A stretch of 64,000 nt of DNA from Mangifera indica (taxonomy: Eukaryota > Streptophyta > Magnoliopsida > Sapindales > Anacardiaceae), in the NCBI RefSeq assembly GCF_011075055.1, contig NC_058138.1, forward strand, positions 1,178,001-1,242,000, written 5' to 3'. Position 1 is the stretch's first letter. Each line of letters starts with the position of its first letter. This document shows, piece after piece, positions 1-10,700 of the stretch. A program made the position numbers and the translations under genes. Under the pieces are notes generated by a model that did no database searches, was not told where the DNA came from, and saw only the letters and a program-made list of their open reading frames with translations.

Positions 1-1710
1 TATTGTTGTATATGCAGTTGCTACATGTATGAAATATTCATGACATGGACATGCGTTACTACATAATTGGGTACAGTCCTAAGGTCGAGAGGTAAGTTTT
101 AATTGCAATGGCTGTGTTTACAAGTACATTGTATCCTTTCATACATAAATACCTTTCTATTTAATTCCATCTTATTTATCGATTGGTTATGTTGCAACAA
201 CTATTTTTTGATCAATCAGTGCACCTATGTCGAATGCTTATCATCAAGTATTCTCCAAAATGACAGTATGCTGAATTCTTAGGATTAGCTTTGTAAATTT
301 TTTGTAGCACCGTAAAAGAAGATGATTACATACTCAGGATATAAATTCCTAAACAATATGTTTAAATTCACTTTTTAAATCATTTAAAAGTGGTGGCTGC
401 AGAAAGCTTCTGACTTTCTGGTGGCTGAGGTTCTGATGTCTAATTGTTTGCTGTGATTTCAGGTTCTTCTGTCCATTCATTCTACTTTTTGTAGTGCACC
501 TTGCCTTTATATCCATGTTACGGTTGTTGGCACCAGTATGCCAAACTCTGGCTGCTGCTATGATAGCCGGTGTTTTTGCATTATATGAGTCCTAATTTTT
601 GGTGGTTTCATTATCACACATAGTTAGACTATTTGGACCTTATCCAATTTGATTTCAAAATCATCTTCAAAAAGGATAAACTTGTGCTATGTCATTGGTT
701 GCAACCTTCATGCCAGGGTGGTTAAAGTGAGGTTTTTGGGTTTCCCCTCTTTCATATAGAGAGATAGCCCTTTTAGTGAATGAATTTCTCGCTCCTCAGT
801 GGCGAAAGGTGCGCTCTCATAGGAACACTTTTTGGTTCCTTTAATCAAGAAAATTATGCAACAGTATTGTTAGCTAATGAAACTATTTCTCATATTTATA
901 GCCAGATGGTAGTTTTATCAATGGTAGTGTTTGTGCTGCCCAGAAACACTACCATCGGGTACTTGAAAGCCATGGATTATTAAACTTTGATGAATCTTAT
1001 TTCTGGCTAGCATTGGGCGCCTTGTTTGGCTTGGCTTTACTTTTCGACATTGGCTTTATCTTGACCTTAAGTTTGTTGAAGCGTAAGTTCATCCTGTTAT
1101 CACATATTGACTTAAGAAGAAACAATGCTACTCGAGTTTGCTCACCCAGTAAAATTCAAATGCAGCCCCCTGATCATCTTGTGTGATGATTTTGCCAGAA
1201 AAGTTGGGCAGGATTCAAGGAGGTCAGGATTCCGTTGATGGTAAACTTGTGAAAGAAAAGTCTAGAAATACTCCCACAAAGGTGAATTTAATTTCTTACT
1301 TTCAATTCAGATTGTTATCCATTTTTGTTTTGGTTGTCTTTGTTTCACTTTAATGTTTGACATTTTTTTTTTGGGGTCTTATCTTATTTAGCGGCAGAAT
1401 GGTCTTACCTTTTGAACCCCTATCAGTAGCATTTCAGTATATTAAGTATTTGTTGACATCCCTGCGGTACTCCTCAATAGCCATTCTGCATTCAAAAACA
1501 ATTATTTCCATTGCATGATATTTTAAGGCATCAGATCTCATACAGTCATTTTTGCGTGTTTTGTGTATAATTTGCCTTTTACTTCCCTTTGGTTTTAGGA
1601 GGAGAAGAAATTTCCAACTGCTTTCTGATATTCTGTTGGATTAAGGCCTGATGTGCTTACAGCATTGATGGGTGATAGTGAAGCTGGAAAATCCACTCTT
1701 CTATGTTTTG
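1..1710 (+). pseudogene. PDR-type ABCG transporter pseudogene (TMD1 to start of NBD2)
   Basis: Full-size PDR/ABCG proteins are plasma-membrane exporters. Relic exons are visible. 463-808 follows a good acceptor and reads as a transmembrane helix segment (VVHLAFISMLRLLAPVCQTL), then after a frameshift GGFIIT, then VNEFLAPQW. About 905-1082 reads LNFDESYFWLALGALFGLAL, the conserved extracellular-loop/TM6 block of PDR proteins. 1190-1280 looks like the linker exon. About 1605-1710 reads RPDVLTALMGDSEAGKSTL, the Walker A region of NBD2. The TM exon carries a stop and a reading-frame change, and homology ends abruptly just after Walker A, so the copy is truncated. The first 60 bases resemble an intron of the other PDR relic (near 25,140-25,200). 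What is seen is the family match; that the gene is dead is inferred from the breaks. Confidence 0.8.
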
Positions 1711-1906
1711 GCCATACGATGTTGTATTGATAACAAACTTGTTCTTCTTGCTTTAATCTCTCATGAATCAATCAGTAATGGTTTGTTAGTACTGAAAGCT
1801 CTGTGCTCTTTCTCCTGGAAAACTGAACTGGGGTAATCCACTATATAAACAAATGAAAGCTCTTTTCTTTTATTCAGTCAATGAATTCATTAATGAGGTG
1901 GTAATG
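1711..1906. other. Unassigned AT-rich spacer after the PDR relic
   Basis: No coding similarity is recognised. The right end (about 1,850-1,906) resembles 56,690-56,760, which also lies directly left of an LTR relic, so this flank was probably duplicated together with that relic. Confidence 0.4.
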
Positions 1907-2388
1907 TGTTAGGTCTCCAATCATGCACGTGTACAAAAGGAAAAGCAAAGGAATTAAACAAAGGAAGATCTCAGGCACATTATCGGGAGAAAACAACAAA
2001 CAATGAGGAAGCAATTCAGAAGACAACAAAGAGGCAAAATCAGGGCAGATAATGGCAGTTGAAATCAAGGCGCAAATAAAATAAACTGAAATCAAGGCCG
2101 GACAACCAGACCAAGATTGAGAGAACAAAACCAAAACAGACTATAAAAAGAGAAGATCAGATGAAGAAGAGGCAAGCAAGAATTCAATAATTCTTTAAGG
2201 GGGTTTTACAGCCGAAAAAGAGAGGGGGCTGGCACCTCTACTGCAAGTATATTTCTAGTTCTTATTACTATTTTCTGTAAGAGAATAAACACTTGTAGTG
2301 TGAAATTTCATCAAAAAAAATTTCTCTGCACGTGTATTTCCACATTCTGTGGTTCTCTATTGATTATATATCCTGTAATTTTCGATCA
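1907..2388 (+). repeat. LTR retrotransposon relic (single LTR with following primer-binding site)
   Basis: The segment begins TGTTAGG and ends GATCA. It is followed at once by AAGTGGTATCAG, which resembles the initiator-Met tRNA primer-binding site of plant LTR elements. About 15 bases past it a short reading frame begins (near 2,430-2,520) with Met-Glu-Ser-Arg-Leu-Asp-Gln, interrupted by stops, which looks like the start of a gag gene. No second LTR or pol domain is found nearby. A diverged copy with an internal deletion lies at 56,761 onward. Lineage (copia or chromovirus-type gypsy) cannot be settled from this remnant. Confidence 0.6.
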
Positions 2389-5300
2389 AAGTGGTATCAG
2401 CCCACACTGGGGGCTGGGTTATGGTGAACACCCCACATGGAATCTAGGCTAGATCAAGTGGTGATGGATTAGTTGGAGGTTGAAATTCGATCTCTAATGG
2501 AACGATTTAGTGAGATGAAAACCTATTAATAACAATCTGGCAGAGCAACCAACAACAACATAGTGACAAAATTTGGATGGTAACAATTAACAATCCAAGG
2601 AGAAACCGGAGAACCAAGCAATGGGAGAACAAGGGCAAAGGATGCTGATGTAAGGCAGAATCATCAGAAAGAGGGGAATTAAGGTTGATGATCAATGAAA
2701 ATATGTTGTTGCGAAATGTGTGGATATTCGAACAATAGATTTAACGTCTAGAATTGCCTCCTTTTTTGGTAAAGTTTCCCATCAGGTGGATTTTTTGGGC
2801 AGAATGATACTTCATTGTGAATCGAATGAGAGAAAGGGATAAGGTGCCAGCAATCACAATCTGCATGGATGATTGGCCTTGTTTTGGTTACTGTGGATGG
2901 AATCCTGGAATCTCATAACAAAATACGTGATTGGGCATAGTCATTCAACTTCGAGAAAGTGAACGGGTCCATAGCAGGATACTGGTATAGACCAGTTTTT
3001 TCTTGTTTGCACATTTTTTCTGCAGCAATAATTCTTGTGATACAGTGACTAATAATTGAGTTTCTATGGTTATTGAAAAGGGCAATTAACGTAGGGAAAA
3101 TAAGCTCATAGACGCAAGTTTATGGATGAATATTTAGCCGATAATGTTTATATCTGCTGTCATTTCCCCTTTTTCTGGGTAAATTAGTTTAAATTTGGAA
3201 GAACCGTGAGAAGCTGAAGCTGCTTGCCTGAGGTGATCAGGTTTTTTCGTTTAATGTTCTGTTAACATAAGAAGAAAGGTCACTCCCATGTCTGTGTTTT
3301 CAGATGATAAATAATTTCCTTATTTCACTTTAAATACACTAAGGTTTTGCTTCAAAGCTTGCCCTGTATTTTCTTAATATCATTTCTCTTTCCGTACAAT
3401 TTCAGCTATAATACGTCATTGTACAAATGCAGTTTACAAGCTTTTAGCTGTACAATTCTACAAGTTTTATGTTGATGTATTGGTACAAGGATATATTGTA
3501 GCAAAACTCCATGCATGCCGATGATTTTAGCAGTTATGCCACATGAGTTATACCTGTTTTCTTCAGAACAAAGCCTGTCTGTTTCTCAAGGCATCGACAT
3601 TTTGATACACTGCTTTAGAGAACACTTATTCTGCAGGTTCAAAATTTTCTTGTATTTCGTCTTTACCAATACTTAATCTGAAAGAGCAGTGAGCTTATGT
3701 CTCCGGATTAGAAAACTCTTATTATCAGAAAATGAAACAAATCGGAAGGATGAAAAAAAATTATCTCTTAATGGTAAGGTCTACCATGCCACAAAATGTG
3801 CTATACACCAGGGCGGGTTGTGTTGGCACACTAAGTCTGAAGGCCAACATATCTCACATCACGATGGGTTATAAAATTTCATAGCTTTTGTGGGTTGACC
3901 CACAAAAGATATAAATTTTTAATTTTTTAATTTTTATATTTCGCATTGTGAGAGCCTATCAACCTTCCTGTGAGGTCTGGACCCGGTCTGAAAATTCAAG
4001 GACTTCCAAAATTTGTTGCAACAATCTGTTGTACTAAAGGTGCTCATAGACTATACCGGCAATTAGGGCTCAATTTGAATCAAATTAAGTTTAAATATGA
4101 GTTAACTTTCACTTGAATATATAATGATTAGTTTGAGATTAAACTTTTTTAAATTTATTAAAAATATTGTTAGAGATTATTAATTAGCAATATAAATAAT
4201 GTTATCAACAACGAGATAAATAATAATAATAAGATAGATAATATCAATAATCGATAAATAGTATTATCGATAAAATAAATAATAATATTAAATGAGAATT
4301 ATAATTAAACTCAAACTGAATTATAAAATTGGAATTTCAATTTGAATTCAAGTTAAATATTGAGTCAAACTGAGCAAATTTCGTTAAAAACAAATTGCAA
4401 ATACAACAATACACAGGCTTGAGTGGAGATGAGACTTTTTGGATTACCGAACAATGGAATTGACTTAGAAATGATTAAAATAGTAATAATTTGAAAAAGA
4501 AGGGACAAAATTATAGTATTTGAAATAATTGGACTAAAACATAATGCTCTAAACCAGAAGGATGAAAATATTATCTTTTAAGTCTTTCTCTTAGTGTAAA
4601 GTCTTTTCAATAATGTCATATCTAAGTATATTTGAGGTAAAAATTTGTATCATTACACTTCAAATTTGTTGAGGTAAAGGTGATAATATTATTTCTTATA
4701 TTAATTATCACATTATTATTAATAATAATAAATTATTAAAATATTTTTTTATCAAATAATCAAATAAAATACTATTTACTAATAAAAGATAGAATAACAA
4801 GCAATTTTTTATTTTTTTTAACCAAATTGTCATCCAAGTCATTCTTCTATTGAAAGCTTTGAGAAATGCTTTATCAAAGTTTATTTTGGCTGAAAACTTG
4901 CACCATCACAATACACATTCATGCTTGAATGCCTTATAATGAGAATTTAAAATTCTCTCATCAATTTTCATGTAAATTTCTCTCATCGTCTCCTAATATG
5001 ATTTAAATATATAATTTTTGACCTCATTTTATCGAATAATGTGTCACATAATTCGTTTTAACAATTATTTAAAAAAATTATTAAACTAGATTGAACTATA
5101 TACCAAATGATTTATTTTAATAATTAATTTAAGTTTAATTGGGTTTAAAAGAAAACCAACTCTTCTAATTTGAGTTTGATATGAGTTCATTCTAAATGAA
5201 TTTAATTCAATCTGAATTGATTTTCAAAACCAAATTAGTTTGGTTTAAATCACCTTATTCACATTGATAAGTAAATCCGAGTAATAATGACTAAACCTAC

Positions 5301-5671
5301 AATCACTTCAATCCCTTTTCTTCTCACTGAATCTTCAAGTTAAAGGTACTGCTTGACAATTCTTCTAATTAATTACTGAACATATTAGATAATGTAATCA
5401 CAAAAGCGATGTATGTTATGTTTTTCTGTTAGGAGTTTTTGAATCTTTTGTTCTGGAAACAATTTAATAAATAGTGTGTGGAAATTTAATTTATTGTTGA
5501 TGGTTCTTGAAACGTAAACTCAAGTTGGCGTGCTTTTAATTTTAAGAGTATAGTTAGGAGGTATGAAATAAGAAAAAGTAGGGAAATGGATGCGAGTAAA
5601 ATTTAGTCTCCAAAATATATATTTGAACGTATGGGAGCCAAAAATCAAACTATGAGCAAAGGTATTTTTAG
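2389..5671. other. Non-coding intergenic DNA with relics of NLR-flank repeats
   Basis: 2,430-2,700 may hold a decayed gag start. 2,930-3,330 resembles 33,590-33,680, 38,300-38,450, 40,430-40,760 and 57,950-58,100. About 3,930-4,440 matches a dispersed AT-rich block also found near 34,450-34,790, 55,260-55,760 and 58,570-59,010. 5,280-5,560 resembles 54,410-54,680. No intact gene is seen; the short ORF at 3,689-3,874 has no recognisable similarity. Confidence 0.6.
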
Positions 5672-6452
5672 GGCCAAAGGATTATTTCCCACCCAAAATA
5701 TGCTTTAATCTTAAGTTTTTACCTTTTAACTTTGAAAATCTTATTTACCCATCTATGGACGGTTAAAATTAACTGAATATTAACCCCTAAAAATATTATG
5801 TCTTTTCTTCCCAAATCCTAAAAACTAACCATTTACCCTATAGGCAAAGTTTTAAAAAGTGGCATTCCCCCCTTAGGGTTTAGTTTTCAAAATCTGATAT
5901 CATTGCCGACGATCTCTCCCTCCTAAAGCTTCTTTTCTCTCCGACAACCTCTCTCCTCTCAATTGGATGTCCGATCGATGTCGAATCAAGTTGAGGAGAA
6001 GAAGAGCTTCGTCAAGAAGACAAAGCTCTTTGTCTTCCTAGATGTTTTCTTTTGGAAAGATAATCGTCTTCCCAAACTAAGATGAGATCTTCGTCTCTTT
6101 GGCTTGATTTGACATTGATCAAACGTCCAGCTGAGAGGAGAGAGGTCACTGGAGGGAGAGGAAGCTTCAGGAGGGAGATGCCGCTGACAATGATACTGGA
6201 GTTTGAAAACTAAACCCTAGAGAGAAATGTTACTTTTTAAAACTTTGCCTAGGGGAAAATGATTTTTTTTAGGGTTTGTGGGGAAAAGGAGATTAAATTT
6301 TAATTTATTTTTAATATTACAGATAAAATAACTATTTTATCTTTGAAACTATTAATTTTAACCGTCTATGGGTAGATAAATGAGATTTTCAAAATTAAGG
6401 GATGGAAACTTGAGATTAGAGCATACTTTGGGTGGGAAATAGTACTTTGGCC
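5672..6452. mobile_element. Foldback / Mutator-like MITE with very long inverted arms
   Basis: The two halves are inverted copies of each other. The left arm starts GGCCAAAGGATTATTTCCCA and the right arm ends in the reverse complement (TGGGTGGGAAATAGTACTTTGGCC, with a few differences). The match runs inward through the ACGGTTAAAATT block, the GGGTTTAGTTTTC block and on to TCTCTCCTCTCA near 5,950 and its partner near 6,150. The arms therefore exceed 300 bp and leave a small centre near 5,990-6,105. The ends are flanked by TATTTTTAG (5,663-5,671) and TATTTTTAA (6,453-6,461), a 9-bp target duplication with one mismatch, the size produced by Mutator-family transposases. There is no coding capacity, so it is non-autonomous. 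It lies about 630 bp upstream of the NLR1 start codon. Confidence 0.75.
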
Positions 6453-6519
6453 TATTTTTAATGGTATTAAAATAGGTGAACGAGATTTATAAGTATACGT
6501 ACATTTCTTCTCTATGACT

Positions 6520-7082
6520 GGCTTTGAACGGTTGTTATCTGAAGACTGGAAGATAGCACAAGACTGGAAGATAGTGAAGATGAAGAGAGATTACAGTGGA
6601 GATGTGAAGATGAAGATGGAGATGGATGAGAGTCAAATTTAGTCTCTTCCTGGAAGATGCGTTTGTCTTTGTCAAATTAATTATCTACCTACTACAATTT
6701 GACTCTTCATTTTCCACTAATCAATTAAATTTGATGGAACTTTCATTTCATGTTATGAATTAATTGAGATGATGATCGATCATTTACAGTAAAGTTAAAA
6801 CCAACTGATTCGTGTTCACTGTAAGCTCTCTTTATCATCTTCAGATTTCTTCTCTTTCAATCATTCAGAAATAGTTTCGCTCACAAACCTCTCTGAAACC
6901 ACATCGCTTGATTTTTTTTTTTTTTAAGTCAGTTTCAGTGTTCTGAATTCTTAAAAAAAAATCGGCTATTTCTCATCTACGAAAAAAAAAATCGTTTCTC
7001 TTATTTATTGTTAATTTCGGTGAGTTTTAATTATTTTCCTTTTCTTCTCTTCTGTTTTTGAAGCTTTAAAAAAATAAGAAAA
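6520..7082 (+). promoter_or_regulatory. 5' flank and leader of NLR1
   Basis: The region upstream of the NLR1 ATG is clearly related to 60,300-60,924 upstream of NLR2. Shared landmarks are TCTTCATTTTCCAC, a TTCACTGTAA(G/T)CTCTCTT block, and a pyrimidine-rich leader (ATTTCTTCTCTTTCAATCAT) just before the start codon. Conservation between paralogues suggests that promoter and leader were duplicated with the gene. I do not call a specific TATA box or binding site. Confidence 0.5.
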
Positions 7083-7736
7083 ATGGTTGATGTTGCCGGG
7101 AGCATCGGAAGTGTGGTGAGTCCTGTCCTCGCAGTTGGCAAGTGGTTGGTTGTTCCGATTTGGCATCAATTTAAGTACTTGTTCAACTATACTACCAATT
7201 TCAAAAATCTCGAAAAGGAAGTTAAGAAGCTGAAGAACACCAAAGAAGAAGTGCAAGATCAAGTTGATGCCGCTGAAAGAAATCTGGAGAAGATCAAACA
7301 AAATGTTAAGGATTGGCAGAAAGATGTGGAGAAGACGATTATTGAAGTAGATCAGTTGATTCAAGAAAAAGCTAACAACCAGCGTTATTCTAAGGGATTG
7401 TGTTCCAACTTCATCATTCACTACAAACACAGCAAGAAAGCATTCAAATTAAAGCGGGATGATGTTGATCCACTCCTCCAGCAAGGAAAGGAAATGGGTC
7501 CAGTTTCCTCTCGTTCTCATCCACTATTGGAGATTTGGCTAAGATCTAGTGAAGATTATTTGGCTTTTGAATCAAGAAACTCTACTATGAAGAATGTATG
7601 GCATGCTCTAACCGATGAGAATGTCTTCATGACCGGTGTTTATGGGATGGGTGGTCTTGGGAAGACCACTCTTGTGCGGGAACTTGGTAGAAAAGCTAAG
7701 AAGGATAAACTCTTTGAGGACATTGTTTTTGTTGAG
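7083..7736 (+). CDS. NLR1 exon 1: CC domain and P-loop
   Basis: 218 codons from the ATG (MVDVAGSIGS). The start is supported by the identical opening Met-Val-Asp-Val-Ala-Gly in NLR2. Residues 35-100 are rich in Lys/Glu/Asn with heptad-like hydrophobics, as expected for the coiled coil of RPS2-type CNLs. The exon closes with the nucleotide-binding P-loop at 188-196 and an RNBS-A-like segment. It ends on a codon boundary before GTAAAG. Confidence 0.88.
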
Positions 7737-10700
7737 GTAAAGAAACATTCAATACAAAATTGTTCATCTTTTAAGGTTTGCTCTATGTTCTGATTCTAAT
7801 TGGGCTTTTTTATTTTTGTCTTGTAGGTGTCAGAATCTCCTGATATAAAAAAAATTCAAACAGCAATTGCAGACAACTTAGGTCTGAAATTCAAAAACGA
7901 AAGTGAAAGGGCAAAGGAGCTATATTCAAGAATGGAGGGCAAGAATATTCTTTTAATTCTAGATAATATTTGGGAACCTCTAGAAATTGAAAAGACAATA
8001 GGAATTCCTTGTAGAGCTGATCGTGGGAGAAATAAACTTTTGTTCACAACAAGAAACTTAGATGTGTTAGAGAGCATGGGTTCCACAAGTAATTTTGGGA
8101 TGGGAATTTTAACTGAAGAAGAAGCTTGGATTCTATTCACCAAAATGACAGGTATTGTGTTATACAATTTTCACCTGTGTGTTTTCTAGATCAACACATT
8201 CTAATTCTATTTTTTAATTATTTGATGTGTTTTGTTGTGAATACTAAAATATTAAAGTAATTATAACATGAACAAATTCTAATTTTAAATTTTAATTTCA
8301 CTTTTGTTCTTGATAGAAAATATTACAATTCAGTTTTATTATATTCATGCTCAAGATTTGGAGTGGATTTGATCTAGACTATTTCAAATTGAATCTGTAG
8401 TTTGGATCAAAAAAGTTGATTTTAAACTAAAGTTTTAAATTGGTAGTTTAACTTAAGGTTTACTTATTTATCTATTTAACGACATTATTCATTTTGTCGA
8501 TGATGTTACCAACCACTCTGAAGACAATATTGTTTAGTGTTGACAATGTCAATGACTTTTCAGTGATATTGTTCACTAGCTCAAACGAGCTTGAACTGAA
8601 CATTATGCTTTCAAATCAAGCTCAAGAAAACCTCAAGTTCAATTAGATCAAATCCACCCCTACTTTAGACATCAAATTCTTATCTTTGATTTTATTGTGT
8701 TAATTGTTCTCCTAAAAGTAAGAACTTTTACATTTTCATTAATAGAGATTAATTTGGAGTGAAAAAGTGTTATTTATGTTAAGTAAGGTGCAAAAATGTT
8801 TTAAGGTCAAACCTTGGGTGGAAAATGCAATATACAGAATGCAGTATTTTGATTTGCATTTGAAAGTTTAATCAAAATTTATATAATGTGAAGAGTTTAA
8901 ACTATTATGAAGCTTGACATGATATCGTTTACAATTTAATAGATTTTAAACATGAATAAACGTAAATTTTTTCACTAAATTTGTGTAGGAATAAATAATC
9001 TTAAGAACCTATTTTTCTCTTGTTTGTTAAATAAAACTATTTTGCATTCAAGATATTAATTCATGTCTTTTTCAAACACTTTGAGAGAGACACTATTTTG
9101 CCACTTATTATGTTACAAGTGTCCAATTATAGATTTTTAAAAATAAAAATTTAGGAGGAATCATATTTGATATTATAAAGTGAAATTCATTTAGATTATA
9201 AAAAGTTGAAGGAGTTATTTGGAAAAGAATGAAATTCGACATTCAGAACTTTTTTTGTTTTTAAATCCAAAGTATGGATGTAAAATGAAAATCAATTTGT
9301 ATAATCCTAGTTCTCTTTGCAGGTAATGTTATTCAAACATATAGATTGGGTTCTTTACCAAATGATATATGCAAGGAGTGTGGGGGATTACCTATTGTCA
9401 TTTGTACAATAGCAAAAGCATTAAAAAACAAAAGTCATTCATCTGATTGGAAGGTTACATTGCAAGAATTGAAAGCGCCTTCACCCTCATACTTCATCGG
9501 ATTCCTAGAAAAGGAATACACAACGATCGCCTTAAGTTACACATTTCTAAGAGATGATGAACTTAAGAAAACTTTTTTAATTGCTAGTCTAATGGAAAAT
9601 AATGCTTCCATTTTAGACTTGTTTAGACATGTTGTGTGTCTCGATATACTTAAAGGAGTTAACTTGACAATGGAAGACGTACGAGATAGACTAGATAAAT
9701 TAGTTCGTGACCTTAAAGATGCTTGTTTGTTACTTGACGGGTTCAAAAGCGGAAGTTTTGCTATGCATGATGTTGTCCGTGTTGTTGCTATAAGAATTGC
9801 ATATATGGATTACCATGTATTTACAACAAGGAATGATGTTGAACGAGAATGGAAGGATAAAGATAAACTCAAGAAATGCACAAAAATCTCCTTGTCTGGT
9901 GATAGTACTATTATTAGTCAACTTTGGCCTAACGATTTGGATTGTCCAAATCTTGAATATTTCTATATGACCAAAATGCGGTACTCTTCTTTCAAAATCC
10001 CAAACGACTTCTTCACAGTGATGCCAAAGCTTAGGGTATTGAATTTGGTTGGATTACGACAATCATTATTGCCATCATCAATTGGTCTTCTGACAAACCT
10101 GCAAACATTGTGTTTAGATTATAGCAATATTGAAGATGTTGCTGTTATTGGAAAGTTTAAGAAGCTAAAGGTCCTTAGCTTGCAAGGTTCTTATATTAAG
10201 GAGTTTTCTACGGAAATGGGTCAATTAACTCAACTAAGACTGTTAGATTTGAGCTATTGTAGAAAATTGAAAGTTATAGCTTCAAATGTGATATCAAAAT
10301 TATCCCAATTGGAAGAACTTTATTTAAATAATTGCTTTATTCAATGGAAGATTGAAGTACTTAAGGAATTGAAGCTCTTGTATAGTCTCACCACTTTAGA
10401 ATTGCATATTGAAGATGACAAGGTTTTACCTAAAGACTTTTTTTCTAGAGAGCTTATAAGGTATGATATATCAGTGGGACATTGGTCGTTCAAATGTCCA
10501 CTATTTGGTGAACATGAGCACTTGAGGAGATTGGAATTGATAATCGATCCTACCATCAACTTAGAAGAATTATGTGTAATCAAGAATGTTGAACTCTTAC
10601 GCTTAGCTGAATATTTAGATGATGAAGGCGAGGATGAGGATGAGGATGAGGATGAGGAAGAGGATGAGGACGAGGACGAGGACAATCTTGAGCATTCAAA

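Noticed and set aside
3689..3874. 61-residue forward frame
   Set aside because: No domain, no splice or promoter support, in intergenic repeat-derived DNA.
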